A stretch of DNA of 64,000 nucleotides from contig CM070915.1 of the NCBI GenBank assembly GCA_036417435.1, positions 80,477,799 through 80,541,798 of the forward strand. The letters run 5' to 3'. Below are positions 20,504 to 33,419 of this stretch, in pieces. The translations under genes were made by a program, and so were the position numbers. How positions within the stretch are numbered: position 1 is the stretch's first letter; each line of letters begins with the position of its first letter. Below the pieces are notes generated by a model that was not told where the DNA came from, made no database searches, and worked only from the letters and a program-made list of their open reading frames with translations. The stretch is from Inia geoffrensis. Taxonomy: Eukaryota; Chordata; Mammalia; Artiodactyla; Iniidae.

Positions 20504-22204
20504 TCCCAAACTAAAATTTCAGTAGAAAATTTATTAAATTCAGACCAAAAGGATTCACACTAAATGACAAAGAGATTTGGGAAGACAATGATCACAGAAG
20601 AGCTGAAGTTGACATTCTACTAAAATAAGTGAATCAATAAATTAAGACTGTCCTCAAAAATCACAAAGCCTAGATTTAATTATTACCACAAACAGGACTT
20701 AGTCTAGCTTCAAACAGAAACAACCTCAGTTGAACTAGATAAATGTGCAAGACTGGTTAAAGGACATGCTTTAAATTATAAAAGGAATAAGAATGTTCTG
20801 GGATCAAAACATTCTTAGAAGCAGCAGCAGCACAACTTCTCTTGAATGGCACAACTTATCTTCATGGAAAAGAAATTAGGACAAACAAGAATGGCAGAAA
20901 CCTCAAAATGTCACATAGCAACCAGAGCACAGCAAAACCATAGCAGGGTGTGTCATCTGCTAAAATCAAAACAGTATCCCAATGTGAGCTTCACCCAGCC
21001 GTGAGAAATACTAAAGTAACTTGAGCCAGAAACAAAAAAAATACAATTTCTGGCCCTTAGAAAGTAAGACTGTGAAAAGGAAAAGGAAAACTTCCCTTGA
21101 GACTCTACAACTATCTGAAAGCTACCGTCTTGGTGAGGATTAACCCAGGGGAGGGGATAAAACCTCCTGGCCTTTGTTTCTCCTCTGACTTGCTCCTGTT
21201 ACCTTCCTCCAGACTTGGTCCATCTGACAATGTGTCCTCCTGAGAGCTGCCTGGCCCTGGTCAGCACAGAGGACCCCTGAGCATGCCTGACCTGAAGGTG
21301 AGTATATGGCCACAGAGCAGTCACTGTGCCATAACCCTATCCACTCTTCGTTCTGAAAGGTTAGTAACACAGCCTGAAACATACCTTTTAGCTACAAACA
21401 CCCACCCACACTCCCAAGTCTCCTCAGGTGCAAGCTTACCCAGCACTCTGTGAGCCCTAGAGGGATGATCAAGACAAGCAGTAAGTAAGTTCACCGTGCA
21501 GAAGCTCCACTTTGCAATTTAGACGTATTTTAAATAGAACCTCAAGTCATTTATATTTCAGGCTAACCTGTGTTCAACTTGTTACCTGAAAAATTAATAT
21601 AAATGATCTTCTACTTAACAAACTTAAACCGTTCTTGTTTGTTAATACAAAGACAAGCACATAGGATTTGTTTTCATCAATGATGGGGTCATTTCCTTCT
21701 GTCCACAGGGTACTGCTTAACACTCCGCTCCTTCTGGACTCTGTTGAGTGGGCTATGTGGGGCCGGGAGGGCAGAGCTCCAGCTCCAGGAGAGACGCTGA
21801 GTCCGTGTATATGAGAGTGCAAGAGGGAACAGACTCGGCTGAATGGAAGTCTTTTTCCTACCTCATTTTTGTCTCTAAAACAGTTATCATTTGCAAAGTG
21901 GATCTTCAAAGGAAACAATATAGGAATCAATTGTACAAGTGTTTGTATCTTCTTTTACAAGTTTATTATTGATATTATCTATCAACTGAATTCTTAGTCC
22001 CTAAAATTTATAGTTAAAGATATTTGCACGTTATGGTTGTAAACTATCATTCTTATGAGCTATAAATACAATGGTAAAGATTATCTAAGTCATCTTTATC
22101 AAAACAAACCAAATAGGTTATTGACATTAATTCCAAATAGGCTGCAGCATCACCTCAGGAAAACAAAATAACATTCAAATATTATACTATTTCAATTAAA
22201 TTCT
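20504..22204. other. unassigned sequence with a possible splice-site pair
   Basis: No repeat recognised. At 21170-21212 a pyrimidine-rich tract ends in 'cttcctccag', and at 21295-21303 there is AAG followed by GTGAGT. The 85 bases between them have stops in all three forward frames, so at best this is a non-coding exon. Confidence 0.35.
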
Positions 22205-22320
22205 TCTCCAGTACATTTACTGAGCACTTATTTTATGCAAGAAATTAGTAAACCAAATGATACAAATAAGAATAGGGTTAACTCAATAAAAAGCTTAGTC
22301 TATTAGGAGAGGGAAACCAT
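22205..22320 (-). repeat. L2 3'-end relic
   Basis: 'tacatttactgagcacttat' and the following 'agcttagtctattaggagag' follow the reverse complement of the L2 3' end. Diverged and short. Confidence 0.5.
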
Positions 22321-22367
22321 AATAATAACATGTATTGTTGTTATGTTAATTATAGTAGTGCTTAATA

Positions 22368-22393
22368 ATTATAATAATGTTTATTATTATAAT
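22368..22393. other. AT-only 11-bp hairpin
   Basis: attataataat (22368-22378), loop gttt, attattataat (22383-22393). It sits in a strongly AT-rich stretch, so it may be compositional. Confidence 0.75.
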
Positions 22394-22434
22394 GTTTATG
22401 TTTTATACATTAAATGAATATTTTAGAAATTACT

Positions 22435-22590
22435 TTTCCTTAAATTATCTCATTTGATTTTTATAACTACCCTGGGAGAAAAGCAGGACACACAGAAGCA
22501 TCTCCATTTTAGAGGTGAAGACTGTGATTTGCATAGCGGATGAATGAAAAGGCAGGACTGGAACCAAGGCTGAGACTCCTACCCTGGCAC
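22435..22590 (-). repeat. MIR SINE relic
   Basis: 'tctcatttgatttttataac', 'catctccattttagaggtga' and 'ggcaggactggaaccaaggc' follow the reverse complement of MIR in order. Confidence 0.6.
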
Positions 22591-22659
22591 CTTGATGTGA
22601 CCAAGCTTATGATGGCGACCGAGAGCACCAACCACACGCAACATTTCCTCATGCTTCTT

Positions 22660-22815
22660 AGGTGCCAGACACCTTCCAACTCATTAACTCCTTTAACCTC
22701 AAAGAAGACCCCCTGAGACACAGAGAAGTGCAGTAATTGCCTAAGAATACACAGCTAATAAGTGGTGGGCCAAGATTTGAGTAGAAGTAGTCTGATTCCC
22801 ATTACTCTGACTGGC
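22660..22815 (-). repeat. MIR SINE relic
   Basis: A second minus-strand MIR close to the previous one: 'taggtgccagacac', 'tcattaactcctttaacctc', 'cacagctaataagtgg' and 'gtctgattcccattactctg'. Confidence 0.65.
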
Positions 22816-22834
22816 ACTTGCACCTCTTCTTTGA

Positions 22835-25675
22835 AAAAACATTTATTCATATTCTTTGACTATTTTAACTTCATTCTTTTGCATATGGATATCCAGTTTT
22901 CCCAGCATCGTTTGTTGAAAAGACTATCATTTCCACATGAATGGTTTTGGCACCTTTGTCAAAATTCAACTGACCGTATATTTAAGGGTTTACCTTGGGC
23001 TTTATATTCTATTCTACTCATGGTCTATGTCTACCTTTATGCCACTGTCACACTGTTTTGATTATTATAGCTTTGCAGTAATTCTGAAATCAAGAAGTGT
23101 GAGTCCTCTAAGTTTAGTTTTTTCAGGATTATTTTGGCTATTCAGGGCCCATATGAATTTTAAGATTTTTTTTCTATTTCTATAAAAAAATAAATACCAG
23201 TGGGATTTTGATAAGGATTGTACTGAACCTATGGATAGCTATGGGTGGTACTGACATCTTAATAATATTATCAGTTGTGCAATCCATGAACATTTTTTTA
23301 GGTGCACATGTTTATAATTGTTTTCTCTTCTTGACGTACTGAAACTTTTATCAACATATAATGTCTCTCCCTTATCTCTTGTAACCTGTTTGATTTAAAG
23401 TCAACATTGTCTCACAGTAATATAGCCACCCACACACTCATCTGATTACTGTTTGCATGGAATGTCTTATTCCACCCTTTTACTTTCAATTCCGTTGTGT
23501 TTTAATATCTAAGTTGAGTCTCTGGTAGACAGTATATAGATGGATCCTTTTTTTAAAAAAATTCAGACCGCCAATCTCTACCTTTTAATAGTTGAGTTTC
23601 ATTTATTTACATTTAATGTGATTGCTGATAAAGATGGATTTGCTTCAGGCATTTATCAATTGTTTTCCTAATGTTTTTTATTCTTCTTTTTATGTGTATG
23701 ATTTTTTATTCTTTTTATGTATATATATATTTTACTCTTTATTTCCTCCATTACTGCTTTTTAAATGTTCAGTTGATTTTTTTGGAGTGTATCATTTTAA
23801 TTCTCTTCTTTCCTGTTCTGTGCTTTTTAATTTTCTTAGCAGTTACTTTGGAAATTACAATTAGCATCTTAAACATGTAACAACCTGGTTTGAATAATCT
23901 TAAATTAGTTTCAATAATACAATACTACTGGCTTTTATATTTACCTATGTAGTTACCTTTACCTCTTACGGTTTCAAGATGCTGTTAAGTATCCTTTTAT
24001 ATCAGCCTGAAGGAGCCACTTTAGCATTTGTTATAGAGCAAGTCTACTGGTAATGAACACCCTCAGCTTTTGTTTATTTGGAAATGTCTCAATTTCGCCT
24101 TCATTCTTAAAAGATAATTTTGCTGGATATGCTCTCTTTCAGGATATATCTGAAAGACGGTTTTTTTCTTCCAGGACTTTAAAAATGTCATCTCACTGCC
24201 CCTGGCACCATTATTTCTGATGAGAAATCAGCTCTCAATCTTACTGAGGATCCCTTGTACATAAGTCACTTCTCTCTTGATGCTTTAAAAATTCTTTATT
24301 TTGGGGTTTTGACAATTTGACTATAATGTGTTTCAGTGTGGCTCTCTCTGTGTACATCCTGCTTGGAGTTCACTGAGCTCCTGAACACGTGTATTCACGT
24401 CTTTCCTCAGATTTGGAAAGTTTTGGATCATTATCCCTTCCAATATGTTTCTCTGCCCCTTTCTTTCTCTCTTTTCCTTTCAATATTCCTATAATGTGTA
24501 TGGTGCTATACCTGATGGTGTCTCACAGGTCTCTTAGGCTCTGTTCATTTTTCTTCATTCTTTTTTCTCTCTGTTCCTCAGACTGTGTAAGTCCAACCTT
24601 CTTACCTTTCAGTTTGCTCATCTTTTGTCCAGAGTGCTCTTTAATTCCTCTGGTGAGTCTGTCATTTCAGTTTTGTATTTTCCAGCTCCATAATTTCTGT
24701 TTGGTTCTTTTATATAATTTCTACCTCTTTATGGATATTTTCATTCTGTTCAGACATTGTTTTCCTGATTCCATTTAATTCTTTGTTCATGGTCTATTGT
24801 AGCTCAGTGAACATATTTAAGACAGTTGATTTAAAGAGTCTGATTTATAATTCCAGTGTGTGTGCTTCCTCAGGGATGGTTTCTGTCAAATTCTTATTTC
24901 CTGTGAAGGAGTCATACTTTCCTGTTTCTTTGTATGTTTTTTCTTTAGAACTGGATATTGTGAGTATTATGCTGTTGTAACTCTAGAAATCTAATTTTCC
25001 CACTCCTCAGGAATGACTTTTGTTTGTTGAGGGCTCAAGCTATCTTTTTGTGACTCTTCCAAACTAGTTTTGCAAATTGTGTATTCTTGCTGTGTACGAG
25101 AAACTATAAAGTTTCTCTTCATTTATCTCTGCAGACAGCCACTGACCTAACCAAAGGATTCTTTAAATGTCTGATTCCCAACAGTGGAGGGAAAAAAGGA
25201 AAAAAAAAAAAAAGGTTCTGTCTCTTAAATCCTTAAATCTCTTAAATCCGTATCTGGACAGCCACCTCAGCCCACAGTGGGATGAAACAATGGCTGACCT
25301 CTCTGCCATGCCCTCAGTGACCAAAGGCAGCAATCAACAATCAAAACTCACAACGCTCATTTTTGGAGGACGAAATCCTCACTGCTTGCCTGTGGCACCA
25401 GCAAGCTGTATGAGGAATGCTTGTCACCTGACAGCTGACTGTCATGGGACTGGGGATAGGGGATGGTAGGCGCTACAGTGTGAACGCTGAATTCAACCAA
25501 AACTTACTGAAATTTATGAGCGTCTTCATCAAGTTCTCCCCTGGATGCTGCAAGGGTTCTATTAGACCCAAGGTTCCAAAACAGTTGCCTCAGACATTTT
25601 TGAAAGTTCAGTTGCTGTTTTGGTGGAGGTCCACATTCCTGGAGCTTCCTGCTCTGCCATCTTCCCTGACTTCAC
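22835..25675 (-). mobile_element. old L1 with internal deletion
   Basis: Read from 25675 downward: a 5' end with 'gctctgccatcttccc', degenerate 5' UTR and ORF1 (about 25130-24000), the endonuclease start (about 23640-23340), then reverse-transcriptase/ORF2 sequence ending at 'tgcatatggatatccagttt' (22880). Only ~2.8 kb remain, so much of ORF2 and the 3' end are missing. No open frame survives. It is older than copies 1 and 2. Confidence 0.75.
25656..25663 (-). promoter_or_regulatory. YY1-like motif at old L1 5' end
   Basis: gccatctt next to the 5' boundary of the old L1, the same relative place as in L1 copy 1. Probably a fossil. Confidence 0.45.
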
Positions 25676-25682
25676 TCCAAAA

Positions 25683-25903
25683 CTAGCTGATACTTACTAA
25701 GCACTTAGTCTGTGCCAAGTACTACTCTAAGCACTCTCCATCTTCATACCAACCTTCTGTGAGAGTGTATTATGAGGATCCCCATTTTACAGATGAGGAA
25801 ACAGAGGCAGAGTAATGAGCCTAATCAAGGAGATGGGAAATGGTTGATCTGGGACACAGGGCAGTTTAGCGTCAAATTTGTTCTCTTAACCACTATACTT
25901 TGC
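25683..25903 (-). repeat. MIR SINE relic
   Basis: A well-preserved reverse-complement MIR: 'ttactaagcacttagtctgt', 'ccccattttacagatgagga' and 'cttaaccactatactttgc'. It directly abuts the 5' end of the old L1. Confidence 0.82.
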
Positions 25904-26204
25904 ATACAGAACTTCAGTAGAGCTAGAAACTGACTTAAAAATCATCAGGTTTGAGCTAGTCATTCTGTAAATCAGAAAACAAAACTTCAAGGAAGTTAGC
26001 GAACTGTCCAAAGTTCACACAAAGAGTCTACTAACGGCAAAGTGATGATTGTAACTTAGCTTACCGATTTCCAGCCCTTTTCTACCAGACATCCTCATTT
26101 CTCTGAGCACCTAGGCATTTGGATTCTGCATGAAAATCTTTTCCTAGGTAGGAAGCAATGGCAGAGTCCAGAATTCACATTCTTTAGACATACTGCCTAT
26201 CCTC

Positions 26205-26455
26205 CCAAACCAGCTTAATCCCCACCTTCTCCAGGAAGCCTGCCATCAAGAGTTAATTGTAACCAGTAAATGCAGTCTCTGTTCCGTCTATGTTACCTAC
26301 ATGGAACTCAGTGCCTTACACTTCAATTATTTATGTAGTCATGTGTTTAAAATCTTTGAAGGAGTAAAGAAATGCTGTCTTCCCTTTATATATACCCATG
26401 CATGTATAAATAAAATCAGGTCTCTTACAAATATTTGCTGAGTGAGTGATAAATG
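26205..26455 (+). repeat. L2 3'-end relic
   Basis: 'ccttctccaggaagcctgcc' opens a stretch with the L2 3' UTR layout. It ends 'aaatatttgctgagtgagtg', equivalent to the family's terminal repeat. Confidence 0.62.
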
Positions 26456-26504
26456 AAACCTGTCTGCCCAGAACCACAGATTAAAATATGACTTCCATAG
26501 TGTC

Positions 26505-26695
26505 ACATCTACACTAATATATCCTTGATGGCTCCAATACACAGAATAAAGTCCACTGTCCTTACTGGAGTATTTGAGCCCATTCAATTTCCAAAAGCGG
26601 CTTGCACAGCCTTTCAGGGCTGCAACTTTAATTTATATATTTCTCAGCGCATAGTATTTGGCTCTTACATGTAGCAGGTGCTCAATTTATTACTA
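26505..26695 (+). repeat. L2 relic
   Basis: 'gatggctccaatacacagaa' followed by 'taaagtccactgtcc' matches the L2 ORF2 end. 'agcaggtgctcaatttatta' matches its 3' end, so the middle is deleted. Confidence 0.58.
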
Positions 26696-26699
26696 AGTG

Positions 26700-27750
26700 A
26701 TAGTGGCTTAAACTGTAGTGAATATGATCTAAGATAAATGTAAAAAAGCAGAAAAATGACTTAAAATATGTAACGGTGGCTCCAGAGAGCTCTGACATCT
26801 CTTTCCCAAGAGATTTTCAAGATATAAAAAAGATATTCATCTGCCTCAAGCAACCGTCACCCTGTCTGGAGGCAAGAAGCTGGACTCCACAAGTCCCTTC
26901 TAGTCCCACAATTCTATGACTACCCACTTAAAACTGCATATTAGCCAGCAAGGAGGAAAAGAAAATAGATTTGTACCTGTGCATGGATGTGAAAACTCAG
27001 AGAAGGAAATCATTTAATATTAGAAGGGGAAAAAAGTTTCAAGATAGAAAAAAATAAATCCGAGTACAAATATCAGATCCTTATCAATAATATTCTGGTA
27101 TATACTGCTTATATAATTTTCAGCCAAATGGAAAAAAGAATTTCCTATTTGAAATTTTATTCTCCTTTTAGTAACATTTAATACTAAAACCTTAATATAT
27201 TAATAGGAGGTTAAACAATAATCTATGGGATAGAAACATGAAGGAATACATGTATTAAAACTGTATATAAAGACTACAGAATCATACAATAAATGTTTAA
27301 TGAAATATTAAGTAAAAAATGTAATATGTCATGGTTAATTTAATTGCAACAGCAAAAAAGATACAAATGAGTAAAGACTAGGTGAAAATGAAAAAAAATC
27401 TATGTAGTTTAAATAGTGGGATAATTAGGTATCTTTTTCAATATTTAAAGTTATGAAAATCATATTTCTATATTATATCTAAGATACCAAATTAAACAAA
27501 GTGGTAAAATAATCACTTTTAAAGCTAGTATAAAAGTTAAAAGATAAAAGTAGGGACTCAAGTCGAGATGTGAGACAGTAATTCTGCTTGGATGCTCCAA
27601 GTGGAAACTACAAAGCAAACACAACACTTGAACTGAGGAACACTTATATTTGATATGCAGCCGTGCAGGTATACCAACACTTCATAGGCCCTAATCGTGC
27701 AGCCTGGGGCCACCTCAAGTGGGATCTGAATGCATGAACTGTTCAAGCCA
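26700..27750. other. unassigned AT-rich sequence
   Basis: About 1 kb, strongly AT-rich at 27000-27550, with no recognised features. Confidence 0.38.
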
Positions 27751-27751
27751 C

Positions 27752-27962
27752 CAAGTGCGAAGGTTTTATGAAGCACTTGCCCTCAGCCAGGCACTGCGCC
27801 AGGCACTCTGCATGCTTCACCTGGATGAGCTGTTAAGCCCATCCTATAAAGGAGGTGCTGTTAGTGTCACAAATTTAAAGGTGAAGAAACGGAGGCGGAA
27901 AGAGGTTAATATACCAAGATTACAAAGCCAGGAATAGAAACTAGGTTTGAACTAACTCTGCC
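27752..27962 (-). repeat. MIR SINE relic
   Basis: 'gccaggcactgcgccaggca', 'aggtgaagaaacggaggcgg' and 'ttacaaagccaggaatagaa' follow reverse-complement MIR in order. Confidence 0.75.
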
Positions 27963-28097
27963 TTAAGTGGATCCAACACAAGACCTAGAAAGGACACCCT
28001 CCGGACACAAAAGAATTGGCTGTTTCATTTTACAGCAGAGTCCAGAGTGACTATTTAAAGTGAAATGCCTATCTCTTTAGAAGAAAACACATGCAGA

Positions 28098-28400
28098 GGG
28101 CTTCCCGTGGCGCAGTGGTTGAGAATCCGCCTGCCAACGCAGGGGACATGGGTTTGAGCCCTGCTCTGGGAGGATCCCACATGCTGCGGAGCAACTAAGT
28201 CCGTGTGCCGCAACTACGGAGCCTGCACTCTAGAGCCCACGTGCCACAACTACTGAAGCCGGCACGCCTAGAGCCTGTGCTCGGCAACAAGAGAAGCCCG
28301 CGTACCGCACGAAGAGTAGCCCCCGCTTGCTGCAACTAGAGAAATCCCGTGTGCAGCAAGAGACCCAACGCAGCCAAAAATAAATTAATTAAAAAAAAAA
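28098..28400 (+). mobile_element. CHR-type SINE, long subtype
   Basis: The head 'gggcttcccgtggcgcagtg' has lost a few bases relative to the other copies. 'gccacaactactgaagcc' modules and a short A-tail follow. The target duplication (28082-28097 and 28401-28416) matches at 13 of 16 positions, so this is one of the older CHR copies here. Confidence 0.92.
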
Positions 28401-28416
28401 AGTAAACACTCGCAGA

Positions 28417-31400
28417 TATTAACTCTTCAAGTGGTAAAATGTGGAGCTGCCGTAGGCTTAAGAATGGATAGATTACCCCAAGACACACAAAGGGAGGACA
28501 GGAGAGCAGGAAGAAAAAAAGTCGTTTTATCTGATTACGAAAATCATAAATGGTCTGTATAGATAACTTAGGAAAATCAGAAAAGTAGAAAGGAGAAAAA
28601 AATCATTAATAGGCAGACAGGCATATGAATATGCTGTGTAATTCTGTAATTCTGGTGGAATATGTAAAAGCAATTACACTGGGCTTCTTGAACATTTGTC
28701 CCCGAGCAAACCCAGATTTTTGGCAAAATGCCTATATAGTCTGAACTCCTTGGCTGAGATTGGAAGGCTTTTCAGGGAAGAGAGAATCCCAAGCAAACTG
28801 CTAAATGCAAGAAGAGCTGCAAGTTGGATGAGAAAAAAAAGAATAAGCGTGGTTGCCTGGCCCCTAAAGACACAGACACGGAACTCTGAGTGGCTAACTT
28901 GAGGACTTCTAGAAAAGACGCTGGGTCCCAAGAATCTGCACAACCAGTGGAGAGGTCTTCCCCTTGGTTCACCAGTACTAAGTGTGAAAAGATAGATTTG
29001 TAAATGACAGTCAAGATTGTAACAATACCCAACAAGGCAAAAGAGCAACAGTTCCTACCAGGAGAGTTGAACAAATGTCAAGTTTCACGTTGACATATGC
29101 ACGTCGGAGTCCAAGAAAGAGTGTCAATACCACGAGAAATTATGCAATGCTCTTTGGTGCACTCAACAAGAACGACCACTTTTGATAAGATCGTCTGCAA
29201 TTTTATCAGGTGTGGCCTATCAACATAAGCAAGGAAATTTTACCACTTTGAGAGTTATATCTGCGTCTATTTTCCTCAAAGGGAATAAGCATTTCACTTT
29301 TAAACAAATAACATTATATTAAATGTTATTCTTCAGAAGTTGGCTACATAAAATCAAGAACCACAGTTTCTGTGTTTGGTAAAGTCAACCTGATGTGAAA
29401 GAGAAAACTTGGATTTGGGTCCCAGATGGAAGATATAAGATGCTACCTTATAGTTTTTGCTATGAAGGCTTCTTTTGTATTTTACTTCACTTTATTTCTT
29501 CACAAAGGGAGCAACAAGGTCCCATGAATGCAACACCATATACTGCTGCCGCCCAGCTTCATCTTTAAGCCCCCTCCAAACAAGCACAGGGGACGCTTCT
29601 GCGTCAACCCGTACTGTGACCCCTGTCTTCTCAACTACCACTGCGTAGAAGATAGAAAATCTCCCCAGTTGTCAGATCACGCTGCCTTAGAAGAACACGT
29701 AATTGTTTCTTTATGCCACTACAGACATTTTATAGATGAGGAAGCAGAGGCGCCGGTTGACCAGATGATGGCTCATGGGGTCCCAAGGCTCAGGAAGAAC
29801 GGGCTCAGGTCAACTGGGCTGTGCAAAGCAACTGTTTCCAATGGCATGCATACAGCCAAGTTAAGTTAGACAGTCACATCCAGGTAGAGTAAAATTGATT
29901 TAAAAAAATAATATGCAGTTTTAGTCAGATGGCACACTAGACTATAGGTATAGGTAGTTAAATGCAACACATTTTTCAGTACTGAATTGTTATTATTCCA
30001 AAAAACTGTATAATTTTAAAATGTCCACTATTCATACAGGTGACTTTTTTCACCTCTTTACGCCCAAATTGCTTTTATTTTCCTTTTACGTTATACAGCT
30101 AATTGTTTAAAGGGAACACTCCAGAGTAAACTAGTGCCAGACTAGAGAAATAAACAAGAGCAAACATTCCTCACAGCCTAAAACAAACCACGTCACCAGC
30201 AACCACAAAGCATATTAGAATCTATAGATATGGGTCAGATACTGCACAAAGATACACCAGTGCATATTTCACTGGCTTGTTACAAGGTTAATGTGGAATT
30301 CAAACCCTTCTTTAGGTTTAAAAACAGCAGAGCTTGTACTTATCCAGAACTGGGTTTGTAAAGACAACAATCATCCACAAGTGCTGAGCATAGCCCTAAT
30401 TTGCTCATTATTTACTAGTATCTTACCAGAATTAAGACACTGTGGAACTTTTCCTCTTTGGGGGAAAAATATTTCGTGTTCAATTGGAGCTACGTAAAGG
30501 CTCAAAATCTAATTTTTACATTTGCATGATATGAATATTTGTGTCAAAGTTAAAGATCTCTGTTTTTAAGAATATTAGAAATGTACCAACACAGTAACAG
30601 AAGCATCAAAGTAAAGTATAAAGCTGGCTTCTTTAAAACAATTAAAGAATTCAAAACTTTGGTACATACCTAAAGAGACCTTAGGTGTCTCTAGGAATAC
30701 ACCAAAGGTTCATATCTTCAAACAAGTGAACCTATATACACAATGCTGGCCAGCAAGCTAAATTAAGAATCTGAAAGACAGTCATGTAGTGTGGCGTCCA
30801 GGCTACATGGAAGTGTTAATAAGCCAATGTTTGTTCCACCTTCCATTATTTACAAATTGATATGGTGACAATGATGCAGTCAACATGCTTTAAAAATGAG
30901 AAACATATACATAAAAGATTGTGCAACCAGTTTCTCAGCTGCCCCCAATTTAGGAAATAACCAAACAAATGTACAGATCTGCCATTACTTAGACAATATT
31001 TAGATATTATTCCTCACCATTTCCCATTTGCCATCGCCCTGAGACTGCCCTTTTGTTACCAGCTCAGAACAGAGAAGCAGTGCTGGCCTGGACAGCTATC
31101 CTCTCAGAAAAGGCATAAGGACCTGTCTCTCAGTGTCAGAAATGTTTCTCCAATTTATTAAGACATGCCAGCCTTCAGATACCAGATTCTCTCCTTCCCC
31201 TCTTTTTCTCCCCACTCCCATGGACTTATGCCCATAGTGTCTGAACTTGGATTCAAAGTTCTTTTTCTCAGAGAAATAATGTTATAAATGTGGGTAAGGG
31301 GAGCTCAAGTTCCATCAACAGTAAAATGTTAGAATGCATTAGGGTGAAACAGACTTTTGGGAGCTGGCCTGGGAATGGAGCCATGATTTCTATTACTGTC

Positions 31401-31885
31401 CTTTGGGCAAATGCATTCCAAGTTCTAAGACAGGAACTTTTGGGAAACAACCCATTCATACTTTAGGGTGCGTACTTTGGGTTGAGAGAGCAAAGTCGGG
31501 GACATTCAAAAACCCTAATTTAAAATTAATAAGCTTTATTCCTACCACCTGTGATTTCTAGTCCCAAACACTCACCTACAGGTTTAAATTACAACATGTA
31601 GTATGGACATTATTTGTTTATGTCTAACCAGAGGACTTCATGCCTCAAGTAATGCGAAGGCCTGATATGTTATGTAACATGCATGTGCTCCAGAAAACAA
31701 AAGCCAGGAGTTTTCAGCCCAAATATCTAGGTCCCAGATGACAGTTCTGGCTTGGGAGGCTGCTCATCCTGCAGTTAGAGCACGAGATTTATACCCAGTA
31801 TCTCCCCAGGACAAAGGCCAGTGGGGGCAGAGTGGTGGAGGCAGGCTGGGAACCCACGTGGGACAAGCACCATGCAGAATGAACC
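28417..31885. other. unassigned sequence
   Basis: About 3.5 kb with no convincing gene. A weak MIR-like core ('cattttatagatgaggaagc') lies near 29725. The 113-codon frame at 29528-29869 overlaps that core and has no recognisable product. The rest is AT-rich and unassigned. Confidence 0.38.
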
Positions 31886-31888
31886 AGA

Positions 31889-31927
<39 letters not shown>

Positions 31928-31929
31928 AC
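31889..31929. repeat. (CT)7(CA)13 microsatellite
   Basis: Seven CT units (31889-31902) run straight into thirteen CA units (31903-31928). Uninterrupted, so probably polymorphic. Confidence 0.95.
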
Positions 31930-32149
31930 GCAGCTCCCTGGGAACCCATCTGATGTCCGCTTGCCCCCAGATCACAGTTGAGGTCACTAGGCCTAGGGGT
32001 TTGTTTTCATTAGCTGTCCCTCTCTGGCTTCGCAGAGACAAAAGCTGTCCCTGGCTGACAACAGACAATGCAGCAGGAGCGGGTGGGGTCTTCAGGGAGC
32101 TTTAGGATGTGGTCACGTGAAACTCGTGAACATGCTGAGCCATCTCTGC

Positions 32150-32260
32150 TTGTCTAAGATTTTTGCTTCTATTCCTCTATTAGTTATCCTAACAACCCTA
32201 TCAAGGTGGAGAGGGTGCTGTTATGTTCTTACTTGACAGAGGAGAACTGTGCCTGACTGC
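32150..32260 (-). repeat. possible MIR relic
   Basis: 'atcctaacaaccctatcaag' and 'acttgacagaggagaactg' resemble the reverse-complement MIR centre. Short and weak. Confidence 0.4.
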
Positions 32261-32269
32261 TTTGCTCTA

Positions 32270-32599
32270 AGTGACGGGGTCACGTTCTCTCCACACTATT
32301 GTTACCTTCACCAAATGTAGTAAACATGCACATACACAGAGCGCCCTGACGCCCAACGCCTCAAGAATGCCTCACTGTCCACTGAGAGGAGACAGGCTAT
32401 ACATAGCAAACCAAGGGTCTCCCTTCATGGGACCACACACAGTCCAAAGAGTGCACGTGCACTGACCCTCAATCCCAGCCACTGTCACCTCCATGTAAAC
32501 GCAGTGTGTATAGGACAGGATCTGTGCCCTATTATACTCTAGCTGCCAGGGGTACAAAATTTAAAAAAAACCATTCTTATCATGTTACTAAACTGTTCA
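32270..32599. other. unassigned sequence
   Basis: No recognised features. Confidence 0.35.
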
Positions 32600-32790
32600 T
32601 GGACCAATTACTAGACCACATCACTACAGGCAAGCACCCATCTCCCCAGTTCCTTCTGTAGGATGTACCCCCAATGAGATTTTAGTGATGTGAGGGACTG
32701 GAATGACACCTTCTATTTTTTTCACCTCATTTGGAATGCACTAAGTGCTAAGCACATAGTAGGCATCAACGGATACATGTTGGAGTGAAT
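32600..32790 (+). repeat. L2/MIR 3'-end relic
   Basis: 'gctaagcacatagtaggcat' followed by 'acatgttggagtgaat' corresponds to the shared L2/MIR 3' end on the plus strand. Confidence 0.5.
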
Positions 32791-32799
32791 TTTTCTCAA

Positions 32800-33395
32800 T
32801 TCCTTCAGCAAGTCTTTCTTATCCCGGAATGGTTATTTTACTATGGAGTGCTATGGCTGGATTCATTTTCTAGTTTTGTTCCTTAAGAGTGTGTACACAA
32901 TGTCTTGTGAAATCTGTGCCTCAGGACAATGAAATAATGATCCCAAGGACAGAGTGGAAGAACGTCAAAGCAAAGCAGAGAGAAAAGATAATAAAAAGGG
33001 AATTAATAAGTTCCCTAGATTAGATCATGACCATCTAACGTTTCTAAACCAAGGGCTGGAAGATAGGAGCCTCGTATTTCTGAATGATCAAAATTATGGG
33101 ATGCATGCATTTGAAATTTAACCTGGGCAATGTATATTTAAACACAAAGTACAGTTAGGATATTTCAATACACAGTATGGCGTGGGTTTCTTAAAATAAT
33201 TTTAATCAGTCTTTTTATCATTTTTGTTAAACAGAATAATGTAAAAAGTTGATGCTTTAAGCTACCTTCTTCCCCTCTTTGTGTTAATGTGCACAGCAGA
33301 TCTAAGCAATATATACTTAATTATGTTACTTAATCTGCATACTTCATGTGTCATGCATCTGTCCTTTATCATATTGATTTACTGGATTTTAATTT
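32800..33395. other. unassigned AT-rich sequence
   Basis: No recognised repeat; a short 'gcaaaagcaaaagcaaaagc' hexamer run lies at its end (about 33401-33419). Confidence 0.35.
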
Positions 33396-33419
33396 AAGGC
33401 AAAAGCAAAAGCAAAAGCT

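Noticed and set aside
29528..29869. 113-codon open frame with several cysteines
   Set aside because: Overlaps a weak MIR core, has no recognisable domain and no splice or promoter context.
31738..32105. Overlapping frames with Thr-His or Cys-Val repeats
   Set aside because: They are translations of the CT/CA microsatellite.
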